The notes under the pieces: generated by a model | What the model was told of the DNA's origin: nothing | Seen by the model: the letters and a program-made list of their open reading frames with translations, nothing else | The model's database searches: none | NCBI GenBank assembly: GCA_035934315.1 | Contig: DASYXZ010000289.1 | Coordinates: 1 to 12,309 of the forward strand | DNA: 12,309 bases | Direction: 5' to 3' | Origin: DASYXZ01 sp035934315 | GTDB lineage: Bacteria > Acidobacteriota > Terriglobia > UBA7540 | Program-made: the position numbers and the translations under genes | Shown here: positions 1 to 7,623 of the stretch, in pieces | How positions within the stretch are numbered: the first letter of the stretch is position 1 | Layout: the number at the start of each line of letters is the position of its first letter

Positions 1-2
1 CC

Positions 3-1115
3 GGGCAGAACAACGTGAAGGCAGGTTGGGCCAACTACGGCGGGGATAAGGTCTGGCCGGCGCCCGAAGGCTGGATGAATGACGATGAGTGGCCCAGCAT
101 CCCTTATTACATACTCGATGGAAGCAAATTTAAATCCGAGATAGTCACCGAAACTCCTGCGGAAGTGGCCGTGCGCGTCACCAGCCCGCCGGACCCGCGC
201 ACCGGCGTCCAGTTTGCGCGAACGTATCACGTTTACGCCGGAACCACGCGCATTCAAGTGGACCAGGTGATGCGCAACATCAGCCGCCGCCAGATCCGCT
301 GGGGCATCTGGCATTTGGTGCAGCACGACGCGGCGGACGCGCACGACCCCTCCAAACCCAACCCCGAGCTTTACATGTACGTGCCGATCAACCCGCACAG
401 CATGTTTCCCAATGGATATTACAATCCCTATGGAGACGCACGACACCCCAGTTATGAATTGCAGCACGGTGGAAATATGCTGCGCATTCATTACCTTTAC
501 CGCGTGGGAAAAATGGCGGCGGATTCCAGCCGCGGATGGTATGCCGTGGTCAACGGCCAGAAAAATATCTGCTTTGTCGAAAACTTTAAATATTATCCCG
601 CCTTGGAATATCCGGATAACGCCTCGGTGGAAGCCTGGAACGACGGCCCGGGAACGATTTCCCGTGTCGCGTGGGACCAGACGCTGGCGGACGATCCCAA
701 ACAAACACCCTATTTCCTGGAGTCGGAGGTCCTGAGTCCGTTCGCCACGCTTGATCCAGGCGACACTTATTCATTCACCGTTCATTGGTCGCCCACGCGT
801 GCGCCCAATCCCATTCGCAACACAAGTTGGGCGGGCGCCATCAGTGAATCGCTCAGCGCGAAAGTGGAAGGCGGTCAGATCCAACTGAAAGGCGTCTTCG
901 GCGTGTTCACTCCAGGAACCATTGAAGCGGTGTTCTATAACAACATGGGAGAAGAGTTGAACCGCGAAATTTTGCAGGCAGTGGACCCTCGCCAGGTCGT
1001 CAGAATCGATAAATCAGTTTCGTTACCAGCCGGAGCTTTCCGAGTCAGCGTACTGGTGCGCGATGCGGACGGCGAAAATCGCGGGTTCCTGGGAAACGTG
1101 GTTTTGAAAAAGTAA
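3..1115 (+). CDS. DUF4380-like protein, 5'-truncated by the window edge
   Basis: The open frame is already running at base 3 (codons for G-Q-N-N precede the GTG at 15), so the true start lies upstream and the GTG is probably internal. About 370 residues are visible, ending in TAA. The early block NYGGDKVWPAPEGW resembles the N-terminal signature of DUF4380 proteins, which are predicted to have a beta-sandwich fold like sugar mutarotases. The following segment is rich in beta strands and aromatic residues (VMRNISRRQIRWGIWHL), and the C-terminal ~100 residues look like a further beta domain. Similar proteins are usually exported, but the signal peptide, if any, is outside the window. No enzymatic activity can be assigned. 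A weak hairpin follows the stop, and the next gene is 299 bases away, so this is probably the end of a transcript. The family call is from remembered motif similarity. Confidence 0.7.
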   Translation, partial: GQNNVKAGWANYGGDKVWPAPEGWMNDDEWPSIPYYILDGSKFKSEIVTETPAEVAVRVTSPPDPRTGVQFARTYHVYAGTTRIQVDQVMRNISRRQIRWGIWHLVQHDAADAHDPSKPNPELYMYVPINPHSMFPNGYYNPYGDARHPSYELQHGGNMLRIHYLYRVGKMAADSSRGWYAVVNGQKNICFVENFKYYPALEYPDNASVEAWNDGPGTISRVAWDQTLADDPKQTPYFLESEVLSPFATLDPGDTYSFTVHWSPTRAPNPIRNTSWAGAISESLSAKVEGGQIQLKGVFGVFTPGTIEAVFYNNMGEELNREILQAVDPRQVVRIDKSVSLPAGAFRVSVLVRDADGENRGFLGNVVLKK

Positions 1116-1414
1116 GAACTCCCCGCCCACGCTCTCAATTGGGTGCGGGATCGAACTTATCAAGGCAGATTGTTTCTGCAGCTTTACTCCCAGCCCAACT
1201 TGGAGTATTTTATCGTTTCCGCGAAGCGGTTGCTCGCGGTTGCTGCGAAAGCGTTTTTTCCAGTCTGAGTGATACGCGGCATCATTGGGTCGGCCTTCCG
1301 ACTCAAAGGTCTGGTTAGCTGGTAATGATTCCGGCGCAGTCGGTAAGAGCCTGCGCTTCGAAAAGCAAATAAGCTAAGCATTAATTTTCATGGTCGCGTC
1401 AGGAGGAACAAAAG
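1116..1414. other. intergenic region before the ACT-domain gene
   Basis: No supported gene is seen in these 299 bases. It holds the weak hairpin described separately, a 10-bp near-perfect tandem duplication of GCGGTTGCT (1226-1245), and a T6 tract (1254-1259) just after GC-rich short stems, which may be a terminator remnant. A reverse-strand frame of 65 codons spans it but has no ribosome-binding site or recognisable domain. I see no convincing -35/-10 pair for the downstream gene; the AT-rich stretch around 1360-1390 is the most likely promoter zone. Confidence 0.4.
1122..1149 (+). terminator. weak hairpin after the DUF4380-like gene
   Basis: CCCGC (1122-1126) pairs with GCGGG (1145-1149), and CCA (1127-1129) can pair with TGG (1140-1142) with a two-base bulge. 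It lies 7 bases after the stop codon. No T-tract follows, so this is a possible rather than a canonical intrinsic terminator. Confidence 0.25.
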
Positions 1415-1810
1415 ATGGCCAAGGTTAAACAAATTACAGCCTGGGCGGACAGCATGCCCGGAGTAATCGGACGAATCGCCAAAGGTCTGGCGGACGCCAA
1501 GATAAACGTCACTGCATTTACGGCTTACGGGACGGGAGGTGAAAGTCCCATCCGCATGCACGTGAGCAATCCCGCTAAAGCCAAAAAAATTCTTCAAGAC
1601 CTTGGCTTTCGCGTCACGGAAGAGGAAGTCCTTCGAGTCACCGTGCCGGAGAAGCCCGGCATGCTGGCGGAGATCGGACTCCGCATGGGCAAAGCTCACA
1701 TCAACGCGGATTACGCATACGCCACGGTAGCCAAGGGTGGCAAGAAGGTGGACGTGGTAATTGGAGTTTCCGACCTGGCCGGCGCCGCCAAGGCATTGCG
1801 CGGCTTATGA
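1415..1810 (+). CDS. tandem ACT-domain small-molecule-binding protein
   Basis: A 131-residue protein made almost entirely of two ACT domains, roughly residues 5-65 and 72-131. Each begins with the typical beta strand followed by a Pro-Gly turn (P15-G16 and P81-G82) and a helix (VIGRIAKGLADAKINV; MLAEIGLRMGKAHINA). ACT pairs bind amino acids or related ligands and act as allosteric sensors. No catalytic domain is attached, so this is a free-standing sensor, of a type often annotated as 'amino acid-binding protein'. The start is well supported: AGGAGG at 1401-1406 lies 8 bases before the ATG. The gene stands alone, converging with fadE, so context does not reveal the regulated enzyme. The ligand is unknown; the ACT fold assignment is strong. 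Confidence 0.9.
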   Translation: MAKVKQITAWADSMPGVIGRIAKGLADAKINVTAFTAYGTGGESPIRMHVSNPAKAKKILQDLGFRVTEEEVLRVTVPEKPGMLAEIGLRMGKAHINADYAYATVAKGGKKVDVVIGVSDLAGAAKALRGL

Positions 1811-1843
1811 CAGAAATCGCGCGGGCCATATCGCGTTTGTAGC

Positions 1844-1868
1844 GCCGATCCCGCAATGCGGGATCGGC
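1844..1868. terminator. perfect 11-bp hairpin between convergent genes, possible bidirectional terminator
   Basis: GCCGATCCCGC (1844-1854) and GCGGGATCGGC (1858-1868) are exact reverse complements around the loop AAT. It sits between the stop of the ACT gene (1810) and the stop of fadE (1908), where transcripts from both sides should end. The plus-side flank is AT-rich (ATGATAATAAATT) but has no U-run, and the minus-side flank has none, so it could equally be a copy of a dispersed palindromic repeat. Confidence 0.5.
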
Positions 1869-1907
1869 ATGATAATAAATTCCACGCGTGCCGACTGCGG
1901 GTCGACC

Positions 1908-3707
1908 CTACGCGAATGGATAATGATTGAGGTCAAGCGCTCGATTGGCCACCCGCCGCTTGAGATCGATGGTATCGGCTGGACTGCGGCGCAGGAACCG
2001 CTTGACCAAAGCCAACTGGGCGCGGAGTGTGTCGCCCTCGGCGATGCGAGCCAGGCCACGGCGCGCTTCCATTTCCATTCGGTCGACGGCCTCGTGAAGA
2101 TAGCAGCGCGCCGCATCGCACTCCGCGGCGCAAGATTCGGGCGTACCCTTTCTCAATATTTTTAGAGTCCGTAGCAATGTGCTTTCCATCGCGTAAACTT
2201 CCATCACCAGGTTGCTTATTACTCCAATCACTTCCTGCTCGTCCGCCAGCGCCTGCATGTATTTTTGCACTGCGCTTCCGGCGACCAGTAGAGCCACCTT
2301 CTTCGCGCCATCAACCAGCCTGGCCTCTTCCGCAAGCGGCCCATCGTCTTCTGCCTGTTCCGCGGGCGTAATGTTCAGCACGTCGTCCATTAATTTTTGG
2401 GCAGCGGGAATCAGCCCCAACTCGCCCTTCATCGACCGTTTCATCAGCATATCGGTGATCAGCAGTCGGTTGATTTCATTGGTCCCTTCGAATATCCGGT
2501 TCACACGCTGGTCCCGGAAGCCGCGCTCCACATCGTAATCGCTGGAAAATCCGTACCCGCCGAAAATTTGGACAGTCTCGTCCGCGACAAAATGAAGAGA
2601 CTCGGTTCCCATGACTTTCAGAATGGAACATTCCACGGCGTACTGCTGCAACGCTTCGAGGATCTGTTTGGCCGCCGACTGGGCGCCCTGATCAACGCCC
2701 TCAAGGAGCGAATCAATCATCCCCGTCGTCCGGTATGAGATGCTTTCCATGGCGTAGGTCCGCACCACCATTTCACCAAGCTTTTCCTTAATCATCCCGA
2801 AGTCTGCGATTTTTTTGCCGAAAGCCGCGCGCTCCTTGGCCCACTTCAGAGCTTCGGCAATAAGGTATTTCGAGCCACCCACGCAGCCCGCGCCCAGCTT
2901 CAGCCGACCCATATTCAAAATATTGAAGGCGATCTGATGGCCTTTGCCAATTTCGCCCAAAACGTTCTCCACGGGCACGGGAACGTTTTCCAGGTTCAGC
3001 GGCGTAGTGGAAGAACCACGGATTCCCATTTTGTGCTCTTCGGCGCCAGGCGAGACACCGGGAAATGCCCGCTCCACAATAAAGGCGGTAAACTTCTCTC
3101 CATCCACCTTGGCAAAAACAATATAGACATCCGCAATACCGCCGTTGGTGATCCACATCTTTGTTCCGTTAAGAATGTAATTTTTGCCGTCGGGGCTCAA
3201 AATGGCTTTGGATTTGCAATGCAAGGAGTCTGAGGCGGAGGTCGCCTCGCTAAGGCAATAAGCGCCCACCCACTCGGCGCTCGCCAGCTTGGGAACGTAT
3301 TTGGCTTTCTGGGCGTCAGTGCCAAAAAAAGCGATGGGGAGAATGCCGATGCCGGCCTGCGCGCCCAGTGTAGCGGCCCAGGCGCCGCTGCGCGCCATTT
3401 TTTCCGACACGATGATGCTGGAGATTTTGTCGAGCTCAAGGCCGCCGTATTTTTGCGGGACATCGGTGGCGCACAATCCCACTTCAGCAGCCTTTTTCAG
3501 AAGCTCACGCAGGACGCCAGGCTTTTTGTCTTCCATCTCCTGGATGCGCGGCACTATCTCTTGATCCACAAACTCCTGTGCGGTCCGGGCAATCAGGCGG
3601 TGCTGGTCTGTGAGGTCTTCCGGCGTAAAGATTTCTTCCGGCAATCGCGGCTCAATCAAAAAACTTCCGCCGACGATCTTTTTCGGAGTCGTTGTGGCCG
3701 TACCCAT
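1908..3707 (-). CDS. fadE: acyl-CoA dehydrogenase (FadE/VLCAD-like, long form)
   Basis: This 599-residue flavoprotein catalyses the first step of beta-oxidation, oxidising acyl-CoA to trans-2-enoyl-CoA with FAD. The length matches the long Bacillus FadE/VLCAD-type family rather than the ~380-residue short enzymes: residues 1-430 form the usual helical/beta/helical dehydrogenase core and ~430-599 are an extra helical tail. Visible landmarks are CLSEATSASD (151-160) and WITNGG (185-190) in the flavin/substrate region, QIFGGYGFSSD (380-390), and RIFEGTNEI (404-412), in which E407 is the expected catalytic base by alignment with VLCAD. It is the last gene of the fadN-fadA-fadE set, starting 29 bases after the fadA stop. 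The ribosome-binding site is weak (GAGAAAG), which is consistent with translation following fadA. No defects seen. Acyl chain-length preference is not determinable here. Confidence 0.95.
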   Translation of the reverse strand: MGTATTTPKKIVGGSFLIEPRLPEEIFTPEDLTDQHRLIARTAQEFVDQEIVPRIQEMEDKKPGVLRELLKKAAEVGLCATDVPQKYGGLELDKISSIIVSEKMARSGAWAATLGAQAGIGILPIAFFGTDAQKAKYVPKLASAEWVGAYCLSEATSASDSLHCKSKAILSPDGKNYILNGTKMWITNGGIADVYIVFAKVDGEKFTAFIVERAFPGVSPGAEEHKMGIRGSSTTPLNLENVPVPVENVLGEIGKGHQIAFNILNMGRLKLGAGCVGGSKYLIAEALKWAKERAAFGKKIADFGMIKEKLGEMVVRTYAMESISYRTTGMIDSLLEGVDQGAQSAAKQILEALQQYAVECSILKVMGTESLHFVADETVQIFGGYGFSSDYDVERGFRDQRVNRIFEGTNEINRLLITDMLMKRSMKGELGLIPAAQKLMDDVLNITPAEQAEDDGPLAEEARLVDGAKKVALLVAGSAVQKYMQALADEQEVIGVISNLVMEVYAMESTLLRTLKILRKGTPESCAAECDAARCYLHEAVDRMEMEARRGLARIAEGDTLRAQLALVKRFLRRSPADTIDLKRRVANRALDLNHYPFA

Positions 3708-3736
3708 TTTTCTTTCTCGTCGATGCGTGAAAATCC

Positions 3737-4918
3737 CTACTGCAAATTTTCAAAAATGCCCGCGGCGCCCATGCCACCGCCCACACACATGGTCACCATG
3801 CCGTAATGAGACTTGCGCCGCTTCATTTCCGCGAGCAACGTGGCCGTGAGTTTCGCACCCGTACACCCCAGCGGATGGCCGAGAGCGATGGCGCCGCCAT
3901 TCACATTGGTCTTCTCCGGATCAAGCCCGGCCAATTTGATCACTGAAAGAGCCTGGACAGCAAACGCTTCGTTCAATTCAATCAAATCAATATCGCCAAG
4001 TTTCAAGCCCGCGAGCTTCAATGCTTTAGGGATGGCATGGACCGGGCCCACGCCCATCTCTTCCGGGAGCGTGCCAGCCGCCGCGTAACTTACGAACCGG
4101 GCAAGAGGTCTCGCGCCCAGTGATTGGGCTTTTTCCATCGACATCACCACGGCGGCCGCAGCGCCGTCGCTCATCTGCGATGAGTTCCCAGCCGTGACGC
4201 TGCCGTGAGCGTGAAAGGCAGGCTTGAGTTTTGCCAGAGCTTCAAGCGAGGTCTCGCGTCTCGGGCCTTCGTCAGTATTAAACACGATCTTACGTGTTTG
4301 CGATTTATCTTTTCCGTTCATACTCACTTCAATCACTTCGAGAGGCACGACTTCATCCTTGAATTTTCCCTCAGCGATGGCGGCGAGCGCCCGCTGATGG
4401 CTGCGCAGCGAAAACCGGTCCGCATCCTCACGTGTGATTTCGTATTTTCGCGACAGATTTTCCGCTGTGAGTCCCATGCTCAGGTAGGAGTCAGGGTAAT
4501 AATCCATCAAGTAGGGATTGGGGGAAAAGTGATATCCACCCATGGGAATCATGCTCATGCTTTCGGCGCCGCCGGCTACGATGACGTCCGCAAAACCCGC
4601 CATGATGCGCTCTGACCCGAGCGCGATGGACTGGAGACCGGAAGAGCAAAAACGGTTGATGGTCATGGCGGAGCAAGAAACCGGCAGACCGGCGCGTAGC
4701 GAAGCAACGCGCGCCACATTATTGCCCTGTTGCGCCTCCGGCATGGCGCAGCCCAGGATCACGTCTTCGATTTCATTCGCGTCCAGCCCAGCGACGCGCC
4801 GCAAGATTTCCTGGATGACCGTAGCGGCCATATCGTCCGGACGCGTGCTGCGCAGCGTGCCCCGCGGCGCCTTGCCTACTGCCGTCCGGGCGATGGAAAC
4901 GATTACAGCCTCTTTCAT
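3737..4918 (-). CDS. fadA: acetyl-CoA acyltransferase (3-ketoacyl-CoA thiolase)
   Basis: This thiolase cleaves 3-ketoacyl-CoA with CoA to give acetyl-CoA and a shortened acyl-CoA, the last step of beta-oxidation. I place the start at 4918, giving 393 residues beginning MKEAVIVSIARTAVG, because GGAGG (complement of 4924-4928) lies 5 bases before that ATG; the open frame reaches an ATG at 4945, but the Shine-Dalgarno sequence would then be inside the gene. All thiolase catalytic signatures are present: nucleophile C91 in NRFCSSGLQ, NEAFA at 316-320, H348 in GGAIALGHPLGCTGA, and C378 in the C-terminal CVGGGMG. It lies 99 bases after fadN and 29 bases before fadE, so it is the middle cistron. The length matches Bacillus FadA (about 390). 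Biosynthetic acetoacetyl-CoA thiolases share these motifs; the operon context favours degradation. Confidence 0.95.
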   Translation of the reverse strand: MKEAVIVSIARTAVGKAPRGTLRSTRPDDMAATVIQEILRRVAGLDANEIEDVILGCAMPEAQQGNNVARVASLRAGLPVSCSAMTINRFCSSGLQSIALGSERIMAGFADVIVAGGAESMSMIPMGGYHFSPNPYLMDYYPDSYLSMGLTAENLSRKYEITREDADRFSLRSHQRALAAIAEGKFKDEVVPLEVIEVSMNGKDKSQTRKIVFNTDEGPRRETSLEALAKLKPAFHAHGSVTAGNSSQMSDGAAAAVVMSMEKAQSLGARPLARFVSYAAAGTLPEEMGVGPVHAIPKALKLAGLKLGDIDLIELNEAFAVQALSVIKLAGLDPEKTNVNGGAIALGHPLGCTGAKLTATLLAEMKRRKSHYGMVTMCVGGGMGAAGIFENLQ

Positions 4919-4993
4919 AAGAACCTCCGTCCAATCACCACCCATTCATTAAATGCTTTCCAAACCAGAATGAACGACTTCAGTAAGGTGAGC

Positions 4994-5019
4994 GCCTTCT
5001 GCCTTCTGCCTTCTGCCTT
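4994..5019. repeat. heptanucleotide tandem repeat (GCCTTCT)n in the fadN-fadA gap
   Basis: Three perfect GCCTTCT units (4994-5000, 5001-5007, 5008-5014) plus GCCTT (5015-5019). On the transcribed strand it reads as repeated AGAAGGC directly after, and overlapping, the fadN TAA stop (5018-5020). It lies in the 99-base gap between fadN and fadA. Confidence 0.9.
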
Positions 5020-7438
5020 AATTCCTCAATGGTTTTCCCTTTTTCAACATGTATTGCATTCGCTCCACGGTTTTCTTCTGGCCGCTGAGACTGACAAAAG
5101 CTTCGCGCTCGAGATCCAAAAGGTACTGCTCTGAAACTCGTTGCGGTGACGTGAACTCTCCTCCGCCGGAAAGGATTTTAGCCAGGTGCGTGCCGACCAC
5201 GACGTCATAGTCCGAGATATATTCGGCGCGCCGCATCAAGTGCAATCCGAGCTTCATTTTCGCCATCGCTGACTGTCCGAGCACCTGGATGTCTTCGCGA
5301 GGTTTCCCGGGACGATGACCAAGCTTCGCCAGATCGAGCGCCAATTGTTTGGCGTCGGCAATCTGTCGATCGCGGTTCATGCTGATGGAATCGGGCGCAG
5401 AGAGATAGCCCAGCTTACGTGCCTCATCGCCGCTAGTGGAAACTTTGGCCATGCCAATATTCAAGAACACTTCTTTGACATATGTAAACGGATCCGTCTC
5501 ATCATCGTGCGGCGCGGTGTCCATAGCACGGACAAGCATTTCTTTTGTCCCGCCGCCTGCCGGGATAATCCCAACGCCAACCTCCACCAGTCCCATATAG
5601 GTTTCGGCGGCGGCGCGCACGCGGGCAGTATGGAGACACATCTCAACTCCGCCGCCCAGCGTCATGCCAAACGGGGCAGACACTACTGGTTTGGGCGCAT
5701 ACTTCAGCGCCATATTGGCATTCTGAAAAGCGCGCGCGGCCTGATGCAGCTCGTCCCACTCACCTTCCTGGACGGCCATCAGCACGAGCATCAGGTTGGC
5801 GCCCACACAGAAATTGGCCGCCTGATTGCCAATCACCATTGCATCGAACCCGTCGTTCAATACCTTCAGGCCGGCGTGGACCATCTGGACGGTGTCAGCT
5901 CCAATCGAATTCATTTTGGAATGGAATTCCAGGCATACCACTCCGTCGCCCAGGTCGATGAGGCTCGCACCCGCATTTTTCTTAATTTCGTGTTTGGCTG
6001 CTTTCAGGGAAGGGAGCAAGATGACGCCCGGGCTATCTTCAAGTGCCTTAAAATTGCCACTCGCAAAATCGAAGTAGCGTGTCCGTCCGTCCATTCTTTC
6101 GTAAAAAGTTTTCTTGCCCGAAGCCAATAATTTCTCGACGAGCGGTGGTATCGTCCGACTGTCTTTTTTCCATCCTTCGGCAGTCGCCCCAACGCCCACG
6201 GCGTCAAAAAGCTCGAATACTCCGCACTCCCAATTGAAGCCCCACTTCATCGCGTTATCCACGGAAACGATATCATCCGAAATTTCCGGAATTCGGCTCG
6301 CGGCATAATGGAAAGTGTCGCTCAGAACTTTTTGATAAAACTCGCCCACACGGTCCCTGGATTTTATAAGTGTGGCCACGCGCAGGCGGGGGTCCTCAAT
6401 GTTTTGGGCCATCTCCAATGCGGGCAGTTTCGCCTTCTGGCGGGCGCGATATTCAAGCGTATTGAGGTCGAGAGTTTGAATTTCGCTCGCGTCTCCTTCC
6501 CCCGTCGTGCTCCTCACTTTCTTGTAAAAGCCCTGCTTCGTTTTGTCGCCCAGCATTTTGCGCTCGAGCATCCGGGCGGCAAACTCCGGAACCTCAAACA
6601 GTTCGCGCCGCTCGTCGCGCGGAAGTGATTGGGCCAGGTTCTTGACCACGTGTACCAGAACATCCAGCCCCACCAGGTCAAGTGTTCGGAAGGTGGCCGA
6701 TTTCGGCAGGCCCATGGCAGGCCCGGTGAGAGCGTCAATCTCCTCGATTGAGAAACCGTCCTGCTGCATGATGCGCAGGACATTCATGGTCAAAAAAGTT
6801 CCGATGCGGTTGGCGATGAAATTCGGAGAGTCTTTCGCAATCACAATGCCTTTACCCAACGCCCAATCACCAAAACGCGCGACTGTTTGCACAACCTCCG
6901 GAAACGTATCCTGAGTTGGAATTATTTCAAGCAGCTTCATGTACCGCGGAGGATTGAAAAAGTGGGTGCCCAGCCAGTGATGTTTAAAGTCGTCGGAAAA
7001 ATCTTCGGCAATGCTGGCGATGGAAATGCCGGAAGTGTTCGAGCTGACGATGGCGTGAGGCGCGCGCAGCGATTCCACCCGGCGAAGGAGCTCACGCTTT
7101 ATCTCAATGTCTTCCGTGACCGCTTCGATAATCCAATCGCAATCTTTAATGCGGGTCAGATGATCGTCAAAGTTCCCGATGGAAATCAGCCGCGCGCCAT
7201 CGGGAACAAAAAATGCAGCGGGGCGTGACTTCAGCGCGCCATCCATACCGGCCTGCGCCAGCCGATTGCGGACTTGCGGGTCATTGAGTGTGAGACCCCG
7301 GGATTGCTCCTGCGGCGTGAGTTCTTTCGGAACAATGTCGAGCAAAACGGAAGGAACTGCCGCGTTGGCCAGGTGGGCGGCGATGCGCGCCCCCATGGTC
7401 CCGGCTCCAAGCACAGCAACTTTCCTGATATCGCGCAA
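5018..7438 (-). CDS. fadN: bifunctional 3-hydroxyacyl-CoA dehydrogenase / enoyl-CoA hydratase (FadN type)
   Basis: An 806-residue enzyme carrying out the two middle steps of beta-oxidation: hydration of enoyl-CoA and NAD-dependent oxidation of the 3-hydroxyacyl-CoA. The domain order is dehydrogenase first, hydratase second, the Bacillus FadN arrangement and the opposite of E. coli FadB. The NAD-binding loop is VLGAGTMG (9-16). The dehydrogenase catalytic residues are H159 (GTHFFNPP), E171 and N210 (NFIANRIG). The dehydrogenase C-terminal domain runs roughly 200-420. The hydratase occupies roughly 490-700, with GGGVE (595-599) and GLVE (616-619) giving E599 and E619, spaced 20 residues as the two catalytic glutamates are in crotonase, plus PAGGGTKE (626-633). 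The start appears to be TTG at 7438: no ATG or GTG is in frame before the upstream stop, the N-terminus fits the family, and a G6 run (7445-7450) provides the ribosome-binding site. It is the first gene of the operon. Confidence 0.95.
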   Translation of the reverse strand: MRDIRKVAVLGAGTMGARIAAHLANAAVPSVLLDIVPKELTPQEQSRGLTLNDPQVRNRLAQAGMDGALKSRPAAFFVPDGARLISIGNFDDHLTRIKDCDWIIEAVTEDIEIKRELLRRVESLRAPHAIVSSNTSGISIASIAEDFSDDFKHHWLGTHFFNPPRYMKLLEIIPTQDTFPEVVQTVARFGDWALGKGIVIAKDSPNFIANRIGTFLTMNVLRIMQQDGFSIEEIDALTGPAMGLPKSATFRTLDLVGLDVLVHVVKNLAQSLPRDERRELFEVPEFAARMLERKMLGDKTKQGFYKKVRSTTGEGDASEIQTLDLNTLEYRARQKAKLPALEMAQNIEDPRLRVATLIKSRDRVGEFYQKVLSDTFHYAASRIPEISDDIVSVDNAMKWGFNWECGVFELFDAVGVGATAEGWKKDSRTIPPLVEKLLASGKKTFYERMDGRTRYFDFASGNFKALEDSPGVILLPSLKAAKHEIKKNAGASLIDLGDGVVCLEFHSKMNSIGADTVQMVHAGLKVLNDGFDAMVIGNQAANFCVGANLMLVLMAVQEGEWDELHQAARAFQNANMALKYAPKPVVSAPFGMTLGGGVEMCLHTARVRAAAETYMGLVEVGVGIIPAGGGTKEMLVRAMDTAPHDDETDPFTYVKEVFLNIGMAKVSTSGDEARKLGYLSAPDSISMNRDRQIADAKQLALDLAKLGHRPGKPREDIQVLGQSAMAKMKLGLHLMRRAEYISDYDVVVGTHLAKILSGGGEFTSPQRVSEQYLLDLEREAFVSLSGQKKTVERMQYMLKKGKPLRN

Positions 7439-7476
7439 ATGAAACCCCCCAAATGATCGCGGATATGAGCTTAGGA

Positions 7477-7506
7477 ATTATGTGCGAGCAGGATACGCGC
7501 GGTCAA
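7477..7506 (-). promoter_or_regulatory. sigma-70-like promoter for fadN-fadA-fadE
   Basis: On the minus strand, TTGACC (7506-7501) and CATAAT (7482-7477) are separated by 18 bases, each matching 5 of 6 consensus bases. The predicted transcript would begin near 7470, about 30 bases before the fadN TTG start. No strong terminator is visible between ppiD and this promoter, so read-through from ppiD is possible. Confidence 0.55.
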
Positions 7507-7580
7507 GTTGATCGGATTGAATTCTCCTACGAGGGGCCAGCTCATGGGAGTCTGGCGGTGAAAGATTGGACTTCGTTTAC

Positions 7581-7597
7581 TGAACGTTCTTCATTCA
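7581..7597. promoter_or_regulatory. possible FadR-like inverted-repeat operator upstream of fadN
   Basis: The 17-bp sequence TGAACGTTCTTCATTCA has arms TGAACG and CATTCA, complementary at 5 of 6 positions. Read on the minus strand it starts TGAATGA, the half-site of Bacillus FadR operators, and the regulated genes are of the same type. The site is about 75 bases upstream of the best -35, which is unusual for a simple repressor, and one arm is imperfect. Treat as tentative. Confidence 0.25.
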
Positions 7598-7623
7598 CAA
7601 GTTACGATTTGTTATTTCTACTT

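Noticed and set aside
1184..1381. 65-codon minus-strand frame in the gap before the ACT gene
   Set aside because: No ribosome-binding site, no recognisable domain, and it would overlap the likely promoter zone of the ACT gene.
4919..4945. Nine-codon upstream extension of fadA
   Set aside because: The Shine-Dalgarno sequence for the ATG at 4918 would be within the coding region, and thiolases begin at the MKEAVIVSIARTA-type segment.
5315..6130. 271-codon plus-strand open frame inside fadN
   Set aside because: It is the antisense shadow of fadN, whose catalytic residues are all intact; no ribosome-binding site or recognisable domain.
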